Shown: positions 43,628-58,095, counted from the stretch's first letter. The stretch is DNA of 64,000 bases from Frigoribacterium sp. MEB024 (GCF_000878135.1 NZ_JXQZ01000032.1:1-64000), one strand, 5' to 3'. The notes: generated from the letters alone by a model not told the origin. Made by a program: numbers and translations.

Positions 43628-44437
43628 CTAGCCGCCGCGGGTCCATTCCGCGACGAGCGAGACGGCGTGCGCGTACTCGGCCAGCCGGGGCCGGTTCAGG
43701 AAGGCATGGCGGGTGCCCGGCAGGATGTCGTGCCGCACGTCGACCCCCGCGTCGGCGAGCTCCCCGGCGAACAGGTCGCCCGAGGCCCGCATGTTGTCGC
43801 GCTCGGCGTTCACCACGAGCGTCCGGGGGAACTCCGAGAGGGCGTGACCCCCGGGGAAGGCGAGACGGTCGCCCAGCGCGGTCGGCGAGCCGGCGTAGTT
43901 GCGGTTCATCACGTCGAGCGCCCACCTCGCGTGGCTGAGTCCCCGGTGGCCGCCCGACCGGTGGCGTGCCTCCGCCATCCGGGGGTGCGCGGCGTGGAAG
44001 AAGCCGTAGGCGAAGACGGCGCCGGCCGGAGGGCGACCCTCGTCGATCGTGCGGAGGGTGGCCGCCGCGACGAGGCACGCCCCCGCGCTCGCGCCTCCCA
44101 CGATGACGCCCTCGGGGGACCGGTCGCCCACCTCGCCGTAGGCCGTCACCACGTCGTCGAGTGCCCCCGGGTACCGGGTGCGCGACGGCATCAGTCGCCC
44201 GGCCACGAGACCGAGGCCCGGGGGAGGCGCGAGACGGTAGTCCACCGTGGCGACCCTCACCCCGCGTGCGGCGAGCGACCGTGCCACGTCGTGCGCCTCC
44301 GGCTGGTCGAGTCCACCGCGGAAGAATCCGCCGCCGTGCAGCCAGAGCAGCGTCGGGCCTGCCGGGGCCGACGTCCCCGGCCAGGGCTCGTACCAGCGGA
44401 CGATGACGTCGGGGCGGACGGGCACGGTACCGCTCAC
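43628..44437 (-). CDS. HSL-type alpha/beta hydrolase (esterase)
   Basis: The 269-residue protein has the hormone-sensitive lipase group motif LWLHGGGFF (oxyanion hole), nucleophile elbow GGASAGA, VDYRLAPP, the acid Asp in VVNAERDNMR and the His in GTRHAF. GTG 44437 overlaps the TetR stop as GTGA, so it is translated with the regulator. Likely hydrolyses a small ester whose presence the TetR protein may sense; that link is inference from gene order. Confidence 0.85.
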   Translation of the reverse strand: MSGTVPVRPDVIVRWYEPWPGTSAPAGPTLLWLHGGGFFRGGLDQPEAHDVARSLAARGVRVATVDYRLAPPPGLGLVAGRLMPSRTRYPGALDDVVTAYGEVGDRSPEGVIVGGASAGACLVAAATLRTIDEGRPPAGAVFAYGFFHAAHPRMAEARHRSGGHRGLSHARWALDVMNRNYAGSPTALGDRLAFPGGHALSEFPRTLVVNAERDNMRASGDLFAGELADAGVDVRHDILPGTRHAFLNRPRLAEYAHAVSLVAEWTRGG

Positions 44438-45105
44438 GTCCGATCCACCGCGTCGTCGGGCAGGACCAGCAGGTCGAGGTGGTCCTGCAACTGCTGCACC
44501 ACGTCGATGCGGTCCGGGTCGAGGAGCCACTGCAGCTGGATGCCGTCCCACAGGGCCACGAGCCCGGACGCCGCCCGGTCGGGGTCGACCCCGGGGCGCA
44601 ACCGACCCCGCGCCTCCAGCGCTCGCAGAGCGTCGCCGTACTCGGCACGCAGACGCTCGAAGCGCTCGCGCACGTAGTCGCTGCCGGGGTTGCCGGTCGT
44701 GACCGCCTCGCCCGCCAGCACCGCGTAGAGCGCGATGAGCCCGGGGACCGTCTCGTTGTGTCGCGCCTGTCCGAGGACGGTCCCGATCAGGTCACCCGGG
44801 TCGGGAGGCTCGGCCGAGCGGTCCGAGACCGTGTCGCGACGTTCGAGCACCGCGAGCAGCAGCGCGCTCTTCGACGGGAAGTAGTGCAGCAGGCTCGTCT
44901 GACTCATGCCGACGACGTCCGCCACGTCTCGGAGCGACCCGCCGACGTAGCCCTTGGTCGAGAACACCTCGAAGGCCGCCTCGACGATCGCGAGCCGGCG
45001 TTCGGCCGACTTCGCGTACGGGCCGCGACGCGCGGGACGAGAACCGTCGGCGGCACCGGTGGGCACGCCGCCTGGGTCGCTCGTCGTCGAGCCGGTCGTC
45101 GTCAT
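44434..45105 (-). CDS. TetR-family transcriptional regulator
   Basis: The 223-residue protein has a TetR helix-turn-helix (about residues 35-80: EAAFEVFSTKGYVGGSLRDVADVVGMSQTSLLHYFPSK) and a C-terminal helical domain of the TetR_C_6/BetI type (GLIALYAVLAGEA). It overlaps the esterase gene and is divergent from the ABC sugar operon. A 24-base palindrome lies between the two transcription units, about 40 bases from the regulator start, and is its probable operator. Confidence 0.87.
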   Translation of the reverse strand: MTTTGSTTSDPGGVPTGAADGSRPARRGPYAKSAERRLAIVEAAFEVFSTKGYVGGSLRDVADVVGMSQTSLLHYFPSKSALLLAVLERRDTVSDRSAEPPDPGDLIGTVLGQARHNETVPGLIALYAVLAGEAVTTGNPGSDYVRERFERLRAEYGDALRALEARGRLRPGVDPDRAASGLVALWDGIQLQWLLDPDRIDVVQQLQDHLDLLVLPDDAVDRT

Positions 45106-45144
45106 GATCGGCCACTCTACGACCTCCCGAACACCTCGCCCGTG

Positions 45145-45178
45145 AAATTCGAGCGACCACTCGAATTTGTGTTAGCGT
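45145..45178 (+). promoter_or_regulatory. Operator palindrome and -10 box of the sugar operon
   Basis: AAATTCGAG (45145-45153) and CTCGAATTT (45160-45168) form a perfect inverted repeat with a six-base centre. A TAGCGT -10 box follows at 45173-45178, so a bound regulator would cover the -35 region of the operon that starts at 45210. Confidence 0.65.
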
Positions 45179-45209
45179 CGCTGACGCCACGGCCCCACGA
45201 CGAAGTGAG

Positions 45210-46549
45210 ATGAACATGAGCCCGATGTCCCGACGGCAGTTGCTCGGCCTGGGGGTGACCGCCGGCGCCACTGCCATGCTCGCCGGCTGCGCCACACCCG
45301 GGACGGCCTCGGTCAACACCCTGCCGACCATCCCCGCGGCCGACGGCCCGGTCAAGCTCCAGTACTGGGCCTGGCTCAAGGGCCTCGACCAGGTCACCGC
45401 GCTCTACAACGAGAGCCAGTCGCGAGTGCAGGTCGAGACCGTCTTCATCCCCGGCGGCAACGCGGGCGGCTACCAGAAGCTGTACTCGGCGCTCGCCGCG
45501 GGTGCCGGCCCCGACATCGCCCAGGTCGAGCTGCGCTCGCTGCCCGAGTTCCTGCTCGCCAACGGCGTCGTCGACCTCAAGCGCTACGGCGCCGACAAGT
45601 ACGCCGACCTCTACGACCCCACGCTCTGGAACCAGGTCAGCTACACCGACGGCATCTACGCGATCCCGCAGGACAGCGGCCCGATGGGCATGTTCTACCA
45701 GCCCGCCGTCTTCGACACGGTCGGCGCCGCCGTCCCCACCACGTGGGACGAGTGGGCCGCGGTCGGCACCGAGCTGAAGGGGGCCGGCGTGCTGATGGAC
45801 TCCTTCCCGCTCGCCGACGCCTCGCTCTTCGCCGCCTACGCCACCCAGGCCGGTGCGTCGTGGTTGCGCGCCGAGGACGACGGCTGGGTCATCGACATGA
45901 CCGACGAGGCGACGCTCACCGTCGCCCGCTTCTTCGACAAGGCGATCGACGACGGCATCGTCACGACCGCCTACGGCGCCTACACGCCGGCCTGGTTCTC
46001 GGCCGCCAGCGCGGGCACCATCGCGTCGGTCGCGACCGGCTCGTGGGGCGACGCCCTGATCGAGGGCGTCAGCGGCGCCGAGGGCAAGTGGAAGTGCGCC
46101 CCGCTGCCCACCTGGCAGACCGGCTACGCCTCGAGCTTCCTCGGCGGCTCGACCGCCGCCATCCTCGCGAACAGCAAGCACCCCCGGGAGGCGCTCGACT
46201 TCGCCGTCTGGATGACCACGACCCCCGAGGGCATCAACGCCCTCATCGAGTTCTGCGGCATCGGTTGGTCGCCGGCGCGCGACGTCGTCGGCTCGCTGCG
46301 CGAGCAGCCCAGCCCGTTCTTCAGCGGTCAGAACTACAACCAGGAGGTCTTCGTGCCCGCCACGAAGGAGTCCTCGCAGAACCAGGACTGGAGCTGGTGG
46401 CCCATCACCCAGCAGTCCTTCAACATCTTGAGCGACGGCTTCCGGGGCAAGGCGTCGGGCGGCACGCTCGTCGACGCCGTGGCGCAGGCCGAGAAGGACA
46501 TCATGGCCGTCTTCCAGAACAAGGGCCTCACCATCCGGAAGGCGAACGC

Positions 46550-46553
<4 letters not shown>
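45210..46553 (+). CDS. ABC sugar transporter substrate-binding lipoprotein
   Basis: The 447-residue protein begins with a Tat-lipoprotein signal: SRRQLLGLGVTAGATAMLAGC, read here as twin-arginine SRRQLLG and lipobox LAGC. The mature part is a family 1 solute-binding protein (LQYWAWLKGLDQVTALYNES, GPMGMFYQPAVFDTVG, TWDEWAAVGTELK, SFLGGSTAAILANSKHPREALDF). GAAGTGAG precedes ATG 45210. It delivers a sugar to the two permeases that follow with overlapping starts; the downstream beta-galactosidase suggests a beta-galactoside. No ATPase gene is in the operon, so a shared MsiK-type ATPase elsewhere is likely. Confidence 0.9.
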
Positions 46554-51620
<5,067 letters not shown>

Positions 51621-51640
51621 CAGGCTGCCGCCGCCGAGAA

Positions 51641-51698
51641 CGGGCGGGTCCGTGTCGGACGGGCGTCTCTGGACGCCCGTGCCGGCCGGACCCGCCCG
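51641..51698 (+). terminator. Nested hairpin at the end of the sugar operon
   Basis: CGGGCGGGTCCG (51641-51652) pairs with CGGACCCGCCCG (51687-51698), and inside ACGGGCGTC (51659-51667) pairs with GACGCCCGT (51672-51680). It lies between the beta-galactosidase and the convergent methyltransferase. Confidence 0.75.
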
Positions 51699-51727
51699 TC
51701 CTGCGTGCTGCCGCCTCCCGACCGGTG

Positions 51728-52426
51728 TCAGCCGTCGCGGCGGGTGGCACGCACGACCACGTCGGCCACGTGCCAGACGTCGCCGGCGGGTCCCGTCATG
51801 TCGCGCGGTCGCGTCTCGGCGACCTCGACCTGCCACGCGTCGGGGGAGAGCCGACCGACCACCTCGTCGACGGTGAACAGCATGCCCGGATCGCCGTGCC
51901 TCCCGGCCCCACCCGGCAGGGCGTCGGCGTCGTGCCCGACGACCAACAGCGTGCCGCCCGGCGCCACGCCCTCGGCCAGCGCCGGGAAGAGCCGCTCACG
52001 GTCGACGAGCGGGAGGTGCATGAAGTGCGCCGTGACGAGGTCGAAGGAGGCGCGGGTCGGGCTCCACGTCGTGAGGTCCGCCTGCTGCCACGAGAGCTGC
52101 TCGGGGTCGACGTCCTCCCGCTCACGGGCCGAGGCGGCCGCCTTGTCGAGGGCGTTCTGCGAGATGTCGACGCCGGTGACCTGCCAGCCCCGCGCGGCGA
52201 GCCAGAGGGCGTCGCCGCCTTCTCCGCTGCCGACGTCGAGCGCACGGCCGGGGGTCAGGGCCGTGGCCTCGGCGACGAGGGCGGCGTTGGGGCGGCCGCT
52301 CCAGGCGCGGCCGGGCTGCCCGTAGCGGTCCTCCCAGTAGTCGCGGTCGAAGACGGGGTGGGCGTGCCCGTGTCGCTCCTGCTCCCGGTGGTCCTGGGGC
52401 TGCTGCCCTCGCTCTGCCTCGCTCAT
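51728..52426 (-). CDS. Class I SAM-dependent methyltransferase
   Basis: The 232-residue protein has FDRDYWEDRYGQPGRAWSGRPNAAL, then motif I ALDVGSGEGGDALWLAARG, the acidic strand VTGVDISQNAL, and FDLVTAHFMHLP with a later VAPGGTLLVVGHD. The opening resembles small methyltransferases of the TehB/thiopurine type. ATG 52426 overlaps the stop of the reductase-like gene, so they are one operon. Substrate unknown. Confidence 0.82.
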   Translation of the reverse strand: MSEAERGQQPQDHREQERHGHAHPVFDRDYWEDRYGQPGRAWSGRPNAALVAEATALTPGRALDVGSGEGGDALWLAARGWQVTGVDISQNALDKAAASAREREDVDPEQLSWQQADLTTWSPTRASFDLVTAHFMHLPLVDRERLFPALAEGVAPGGTLLVVGHDADALPGGAGRHGDPGMLFTVDEVVGRLSPDAWQVEVAETRPRDMTGPAGDVWHVADVVVRATRRDG

Positions 52427-53442
52427 GCGTCGATCCTCTCTCCGGTGCGCAGGGTGGCGACGGCCGCCGCGACCTCTGCCGTGACCAGGTCCATGTTGAT
52501 CGCGGCGCCGGCCATCGTGCCCGCGGCGGCCACAGCGACGACCTGCGCCATCGGCTCGGTGACGTTGCCCGCCACCCACACCCCCGGGACGGCCGACCGG
52601 CCGGTGAACGGTTCGACGGTGGGCAGATGCGTGCCGACGCCGGCGGGGTGCTCGGTCGCCTCGAGTCCGAGGTCGGCGAGGAAGTCCGCCCGGGAGCGCA
52701 CCCGGGCCATGACGGCCAGGGCGCCGACGGCGACCGTGCGACCGTCGGCGAGCGTGACGCCGGTCAGGGCGTCGTCCTCGACCCGCACCCGCGCGACCGG
52801 GCCGTCGACCACCGTGACCCCGCGGGCCCGCAGTTGCTCGGCTTGCTCGTCGTCGGGTGCGAACGAGTCGTTCGTGAACAGCACGATGTCGCGGCTCCAC
52901 TGCCCGAAGAGGATGGCCTGGTGCATCGCGAACGGGCTCGTGGCCAGCACGCCGATCACGCGGTCCTGCACCTCCCAGCCGTGGCAGTACGGGCAGTGCA
53001 CGGCGTCGCGGCCCCAGCGCTCGGCGAGGCCGTCGACGGCGGGCAGCTCGTCGACGAGCCCGGAGGTGACGAGGAGGCGCCGGGCACGCACCGCGGACGC
53101 GTCACCGCCCGGGCTCGTGACGGTCACGACGAAGGGGGCGTCGGGGTCGTCGTCGCGGCGGACGCCGGTCACGGTGCCCGACGCGATCGCGCCTCCGTAC
53201 GCTTCGACCTCGGCGCGACCGAGGCGGGTGAGCTCGCGCGGGGCGACCCCGTCGCGGGTGAGGAACGCGTGGACGCCCTCGGCGGGGGCGTTGCGGGGCC
53301 GGTCGTCGTCGACGACGAGCACGGTGCGGCGGGCGCGGACGAGCGACAGGGCGCCGCTGAGTCCGGCGGCACCGCCGCCGATCACGACGACGTCGTGGAC
53401 GGTGTCGTGGACGGTGTCGACCGGGTGGGTGTTCTGGTTCAT
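52423..53442 (-). CDS. Thioredoxin-reductase-like FAD oxidoreductase
   Basis: The 339-residue protein has an FAD motif (VVIGGGAAGLSGALSLVRA), the redox-active HCPYCHG (about residue 150), an NAD(P) region and a final FAD contact GVWVAGNVTEPMAQVVAVAAAG. CPYC rather than CATC is typical of the ferredoxin/flavin thioredoxin reductase-like group found with cupin regulators. AGGAGGT lies close before ATG 53442. Its N-terminus contains a DTVH repeat from a duplicated 12-base unit at 53392-53415. Divergent from an XRE-cupin regulator that probably controls it. Confidence 0.87.
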   Translation of the reverse strand: MNQNTHPVDTVHDTVHDVVVIGGGAAGLSGALSLVRARRTVLVVDDDRPRNAPAEGVHAFLTRDGVAPRELTRLGRAEVEAYGGAIASGTVTGVRRDDDPDAPFVVTVTSPGGDASAVRARRLLVTSGLVDELPAVDGLAERWGRDAVHCPYCHGWEVQDRVIGVLATSPFAMHQAILFGQWSRDIVLFTNDSFAPDDEQAEQLRARGVTVVDGPVARVRVEDDALTGVTLADGRTVAVGALAVMARVRSRADFLADLGLEATEHPAGVGTHLPTVEPFTGRSAVPGVWVAGNVTEPMAQVVAVAAAGTMAGAAINMDLVTAEVAAAVATLRTGERIDA

Positions 53443-53485
53443 GGTGTGACCTCCTGACCCGATCCTGCGACGTCGAACGTCAGTC

Positions 53486-53513
53486 TGGCAATCTGCGTTG
53501 CCGGAATGGCAAG
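53486..53513. promoter_or_regulatory. GGCAA/TTGCC operator-like repeats
   Basis: GGCAA (53487) and TTGCC (53498) form an inverted repeat with six bases between; TGGCAA recurs at 53507 just before the regulator start. It lies between the divergent reductase and regulator genes. Confidence 0.45.
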
Positions 53514-54146
53514 ATGACGGACATGAGCCATCCGACGAACACCCCCGGTGCCGACACCGCGAGCACCGACGACGTCCTCGCCGCGGTCGGCCCGCGCCTC
53601 CGTGCCCTGCGTGCGCGGCGGGGCGTGACCCTCGCCGAGCTGGGGGAGCGCACCGGCATCTCGGTCAGCACCCTGTCCCGGCTCGAGTCGGGGCTCCGGC
53701 GGCCGACCCTCGAACAGCTGCTGCCGCTCGCCCGCGAGCACGGGGTGCCGCTCGACGACCTGGTCGGGGCGCCCGAGACCGGTGACCCCCGCGTGCACCT
53801 CAAGCCGCGGCAGCAGCACGGCATGACGGTCGTGCCGCTGTCGCGCGGCGGCGGTGCGATCCAGGCCTTCAAGATGGTCATTCCTGCGGACTCGCCTCGG
53901 AGCGAACCCGTGCTCCGCACCCACGAGGGCTACGACTGGCTGTACGTGCTGCGGGGGCGCGTCCGGCTCGTGCTGGGCGACCTCGACCTCGTCCTGCCGG
54001 CAGGCGAGGCGGCCGAGTTCGACACGCGCACGCCGCACTGGTTCGGTCGCGCCGACGACCGGGCCGTCGAGGTGCTCAGCCTGTTCGGCCGCCAGGGCGA
54101 GCGGCTGCACCTGCGCACCGCGCCCGCCTCGCCCGGGACCGACTGA
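53514..54146 (+). CDS. XRE-family regulator with cupin domain
   Basis: The 210-residue protein has an N-terminal helix-turn-helix (LRALRARRGVTLAELGERTGISVSTLSRLESGLRRPTLEQLLPLA, here about residues 28-75) and a C-terminal cupin (HEGYDWLYVLRGRVRLVLGD and RTPHWFGRADD). Such HTH-cupin proteins sense small ligands and often control neighbouring metabolic genes; here the divergent reductase is the likely target. ATG 53514 or ATG 53523 could be the start. Confidence 0.85.
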   Translation: MTDMSHPTNTPGADTASTDDVLAAVGPRLRALRARRGVTLAELGERTGISVSTLSRLESGLRRPTLEQLLPLAREHGVPLDDLVGAPETGDPRVHLKPRQQHGMTVVPLSRGGGAIQAFKMVIPADSPRSEPVLRTHEGYDWLYVLRGRVRLVLGDLDLVLPAGEAAEFDTRTPHWFGRADDRAVEVLSLFGRQGERLHLRTAPASPGTD

Positions 54147-54153
54147 CGTCACC

Positions 54154-54183
54154 GGTGCCGGTGCCGGTGCCGGTGCCGGTGCC
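54154..54183 (+). repeat. Five tandem GGTGCC hexamers
   Basis: GGTGCC is repeated five times without interruption just after the XRE-cupin stop. Confidence 0.85.
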
Positions 54184-54290
54184 GTTCCCGGGCGGGTTCG
54201 CCGGAGCAGGGCGTCCCCGACGGCCCGGGGCCGCCGAACACGCCCGCCGGTCGGGTGACGGTGCCCGGTTCGCCCGGCTCGTGAGGTGTG

Positions 54291-54414
54291 CCGAACCCGA
54301 CTCCCGAGCCGCCGCGGGGCGTACCGAACCCGACTCCCGAGCCGCCGCGGGGCGTACCGAACCCGACAACGGGCGGCGCCGCGGGGCGTACCGAACCCGA
54401 CAACGGGCGGCGCC
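54291..54414. repeat. Four tandem 33/34-bp repeats
   Basis: CCGAACCCGAC recurs at 54291, 54324, 54357 and 54391 with 33, 33 and 34 bases between starts. Copies 1-2 continue TCCCGAGCCGCCGCGGGGC and copies 3-4 AACGGGCGGCGCCG. The 433-base stretch 54147-54579 has no convincing gene; besides these repeats it holds a TAGGCT -10 box at 54532. Confidence 0.75.
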
Positions 54415-54579
54415 GACGACGCTTCCGACCGGAGATGAGCGGCGTGTCGGCCGTCGGGTGTCGCGAAGTGCACAGCGGGGGCGCGCCCGCCTCGCCCGGG
54501 TGAGGCGTCCCGGGGTGTCGGTGGCGCCTCCTAGGCTCGGGGCGGGCGTCCAGGCCGCGTCCCGACAGAAGGAGTCCGC

Positions 54580-57500
54580 GTGTACCTCGACGACGACCGG
54601 GTGGTCACCAGCCCGTCCGACCTGACGACCTGGGCCGCGTGCGAGTGGTCGTTCCTCCGACGGCTCGACGCGAAGCTCGGCCGGGTCGACGCCGTCGCCG
54701 ACGCGTCCGACGACATGCTCGACCGCACGGCCCGGCTTGGCGACGCCCACGAGCTGCGGTACCTCGAGGCGCTGCGGGCGACCCGTGACGTCGTCGAGTT
54801 CGACCGTCCGGCCCCGTCGGGCTACGCGGCGGCCGCCGAGGAGGCACGGCTCGCCATGGCCTCCGGGGCCGACGTGCTCTTCCAGGCGACGTTCTTCGAC
54901 GGATCGTTCATCGGCTTCAGCGACTTCGTGGTGCGCACCGACGACGGCACCTACGAGGTCTACGACACCAAGCTCGCCCGCCACGCGAAGATCCCCGCCC
55001 TGCTGCAGGTGGCCGCCTACACCGACCAGATCCGTGCGCTCGGGCTGCCCTCGGCCGACACCGTGCGCCTCGTGCTCGGCGACGGCAGCGAGAGCGTCCA
55101 CGACGTCGCCGACGTGTTGCCGGTCTACCGGGTCCAGCGCGACCGGCTGCGGGCCGCCCTCGCCGAGCGGCTCGCCGCCGACGGGCCGCTCGCCTGGGGC
55201 GACTCGGGCGTCACCGCCTGCGGGCGCTGCACGGCCTGCCAGGCCCAGGTCGACGAGCACCGCGACCTCGTGCTCGTCGCCGGCCTGCGCGGCGAACAAC
55301 GTCAGCGGCTGCATCTGGCCGGGGTCGCCACGATCGACGAGCTCGCCGGGTCGGACGGGCCCGTCGCCGGCATCGGGGCGACGGCCCTTGCCCGGCTGCG
55401 GGGGCAGGCCCGGGTGCAGCTCGCCACCGAGCGCGACCACACCGGTGTGCCCGCGGTCGAGGTCGTCGACGCCGACGCCCTGCGGACGATCCCTCGGCCC
55501 GACGCCGGCGACGTCTTCTTCGACTTCGAGGGCGACCCGCTCTACACCGAGGGCGACGGGCGAGCCTGGGGCCTCGACTACCTCTTCGGGCTGGTCGAGG
55601 CCGACGGCACCTTCCGGGCCTTCTGGGCGCACGACTTCGCGGGCGAGCGGCAGGCGCTGATGGACTTCCTCGACTACCTCGCCGAGCGCCGCCGACGCTT
55701 CCCCGACCTGCACGTGTACCACTACGCCTCGTACGAGCGCAGCCACCTGCTCTCGCTCGCGGCGCGCCACGGCGTCGGCGAGGACGCGGTCGACGACCTC
55801 CTCCGCGACGGCCTGCTCGTCGACCTCTACCCGGTCGTGCGGCAGGCGTTGCTGGTCGGGTCGCACAGCTACTCGCTCAAGAAGCTCGAGCCGCTCTACA
55901 TGGGCGACGACCTGCGGCAGAGCGACGTCAAGACGGCCACCGCCAGCATCACGATGTACGTCGACGCCATCGCCGAACGCACCACGGGCGACGCGGCGCG
56001 GGGTGACCTGATGCTCGACGAGGTCCGCGACTACAACGAGTACGACTGCCGGTCGACCCTGCGGCTGCGCGACTGGTTGCTCGAGCTGGCCGACCGGCAC
56101 GGCACCCGGGGCGACGACCCCGAGGGCCCGACCGCGCCCGACCCGCTCGAACTCGCCCGCGTGCCCCGCGAGCCGAACCCGGTCGCCGTGGGCCTCGCGG
56201 CGCACGTGGCGGACGTCGACCCGCTCGACCGCACCCCCGACCAGACCGCGATCGCCCTCGCGGCGTCGGCCATCGACTACCACCGCCGCGAGGCCAAGAC
56301 GTTCTGGCAAGAGCACTTCGACCGCCTCCGCAACCCGGTCGACGACTGGGCCGACACCCGCGACGTGTTCGTCGTCGAGACGGCCTCGGTCGAGCGCGAA
56401 TGGCAGAAGCTGCCCCGGGCCCGCAAGCTCAGCCGCGAGGTGCGGCTGCGCGGTCGCCTCGCGCCCGGTAGCCGCCTCACCGAAGGAGGCGCGCCCTACG
56501 CGGTCTACGACGCCCCCGTCCCGCCCGGGGTCGCCTCGCTCGGCCCCGGACTGCGTGGTGCCGTCGGGTCGACGGTGGTCGAGGCCGGCCCGAACGGCGA
56601 CCGGCACGAGGTCGTGCTTCTCGAGCGCGTCACCGGCGACGACGACCGGCACGACGCGTTCCCGGTCGCGCTGACGCCCGCCGCGCCTCCCCGGGCCACC
56701 CCGCAGCCCGAGGCGATCGCCGAATGGGGTGGGCACGTGCTCGACGCCCTGCCCGAGATGCTGCCCGATCCGGCATTCGACCTGCTGCGGCGGCAGCCGC
56801 CGCGTCGGCGGTCGGGCGGCGGGCCCGCACCCGTGGTCGGCAACGACACCGTCTCGGCCGTCGTCGAGACCATGCTCGACCTCGACCGGTCGTACCTGGC
56901 GGTGCAGGGCCCGCCCGGCACGGGCAAGACCTACGTCGGTTCGCGGGTCATCGCCCGGCTGGTGCGTGAGCACGGCTGGCGCGTCGGCGTCGTGGGGCAG
57001 TCGCACGCGGTGGTCGAGAACGTGTTGCGTGCGGCGATCACGGCCGGGGTCGATCCCGAACGGGTGGGCAAGGTGCCGAAGTCGGGCACGACCGCCGTAC
57101 AGGCCGACGAGCAGCCCTGGCGCACCCTGAGGTCCGGCGGCGAGGCCGCGTTCCTCGCCGAGGCCGACGGTGGGGCGGGCGGTACCGGGGTCGACGGCGG
57201 CGGGCAGGCCGTGGGGGCCGTGTTCGGGGCCACCGCCTGGGGGTTCGCCAACGCCGACAAGGTGGCCCGCGCCTCCCTCGACCTGCTGGTCGTCGACGAG
57301 GCCGGGCAGTTCTCGCTCGCCTCGACCGTGGCGGCGTCGGTCGCCGCGACGCGGTTGCTGCTGCTCGGCGACCCTCAGCAGCTGCCGCAGGTCAGCCAGG
57401 GCAGCCACCCCGAGCCGGTCGACGAGTCGGCCCTCGGCTGGCTGGCCGACGGCCACGACGTGCTGCCCGCCGAGTACGGCTACTTCCTCGCCACGACCTG

Positions 57501-58095
57501 GCGCATGCATCCGGCCTTGTGCGCCCCGGTCAGTGAGCTGTCCTACGGCGGGGCCCTGACCGCCCATGCGTCCGACCGCCGACTCGACGGCGTGAGGCCC
57601 GGGCTCCACGTCGAACCGGTGACGCACGTCGGCAACACGACCTCGTCGGTCGAGGAGGCCCGGGCGGTCGTCGAGATCGTGCGGTCGGTCGTCGGGCTCG
57701 ACTGGTCGGACGCCGACGGCATCCGGCCCCTGACCGCGGCCGACGTCATCGTCGTCGCGCCGTACAACGCCCACGGGGCCGTGCTGCGCGAGCACCTCGA
57801 CGCGGCCGGCTTCGACGAGACGCCCGTCGGCACGGTCGACCTGTTCCAGGGTCAAGAGGCCGTCGTGGCCGTCGTCTCGCTGGCGGCGTCGAGTGCCGCC
57901 GACATCCCGCGCGGGCTGGACTTCCTGCTGATGCCGAACCGGTTGAACGTGGCCTTGTCGCGGGCGAAGTGGGCGGCCTTCCTGGTGCACTCCCCGCTGC
58001 TCGCGACGGGGTTGCCCACCTCGATCGCGGGGCTCGGGCTGCTGAGCGGATTCTTGCGGCTGACCGGGCAGGGCCAACCGGCCGTCGAGGGCTGA
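54580..58095 (+). CDS. TM0106-type RecB-like nuclease fused to a UPF1-like helicase
   Basis: GTG 54580 lies five bases behind AGAAGGAG. The 1171-residue protein has three parts. A RecB-like nuclease comes first (SDFVVRTDDGTYEVYDTKLARHAKIPALLQVAAY, read as SDF...YDTK, about residues 108-145, with a CGRCTACQ cysteine cluster). An RNase H-like exonuclease fold follows (VFFDFEGDP about 310, EYDCRSTL about 487). A superfamily 1 helicase ends it: QGPPGTGKT (about 777), VVDEAGQFSLAS, GDPQQLPQV, FQGQEAVVAVVSLA and NRLNVALSRAK. Such proteins are annotated TM0106-family putative nucleases; a role in DNA repair or degradation is expected but not established. TAGGCT at 54532 is a likely -10 box. Confidence 0.88.
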   Translation: MYLDDDRVVTSPSDLTTWAACEWSFLRRLDAKLGRVDAVADASDDMLDRTARLGDAHELRYLEALRATRDVVEFDRPAPSGYAAAAEEARLAMASGADVLFQATFFDGSFIGFSDFVVRTDDGTYEVYDTKLARHAKIPALLQVAAYTDQIRALGLPSADTVRLVLGDGSESVHDVADVLPVYRVQRDRLRAALAERLAADGPLAWGDSGVTACGRCTACQAQVDEHRDLVLVAGLRGEQRQRLHLAGVATIDELAGSDGPVAGIGATALARLRGQARVQLATERDHTGVPAVEVVDADALRTIPRPDAGDVFFDFEGDPLYTEGDGRAWGLDYLFGLVEADGTFRAFWAHDFAGERQALMDFLDYLAERRRRFPDLHVYHYASYERSHLLSLAARHGVGEDAVDDLLRDGLLVDLYPVVRQALLVGSHSYSLKKLEPLYMGDDLRQSDVKTATASITMYVDAIAERTTGDAARGDLMLDEVRDYNEYDCRSTLRLRDWLLELADRHGTRGDDPEGPTAPDPLELARVPREPNPVAVGLAAHVADVDPLDRTPDQTAIALAASAIDYHRREAKTFWQEHFDRLRNPVDDWADTRDVFVVETASVEREWQKLPRARKLSREVRLRGRLAPGSRLTEGGAPYAVYDAPVPPGVASLGPGLRGAVGSTVVEAGPNGDRHEVVLLERVTGDDDRHDAFPVALTPAAPPRATPQPEAIAEWGGHVLDALPEMLPDPAFDLLRRQPPRRRSGGGPAPVVGNDTVSAVVETMLDLDRSYLAVQGPPGTGKTYVGSRVIARLVREHGWRVGVVGQSHAVVENVLRAAITAGVDPERVGKVPKSGTTAVQADEQPWRTLRSGGEAAFLAEADGGAGGTGVDGGGQAVGAVFGATAWGFANADKVARASLDLLVVDEAGQFSLASTVAASVAATRLLLLGDPQQLPQVSQGSHPEPVDESALGWLADGHDVLPAEYGYFLATTWRMHPALCAPVSELSYGGALTAHASDRRLDGVRPGLHVEPVTHVGNTTSSVEEARAVVEIVRSVVGLDWSDADGIRPLTAADVIVVAPYNAHGAVLREHLDAAGFDETPVGTVDLFQGQEAVVAVVSLAASSAADIPRGLDFLLMPNRLNVALSRAKWAAFLVHSPLLATGLPTSIAGLGLLSGFLRLTGQGQPAVEG

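Noticed and set aside
54291-54414. Possible CRISPR array.
   Set aside because: Repeats are directly adjacent without distinct spacers, only four in number, and no cas gene is near.
54076-58077. A 1333-codon open frame on the minus strand.
   Set aside because: It mirrors the nuclease/helicase gene, which has full motifs, so the antisense frame is a shadow.
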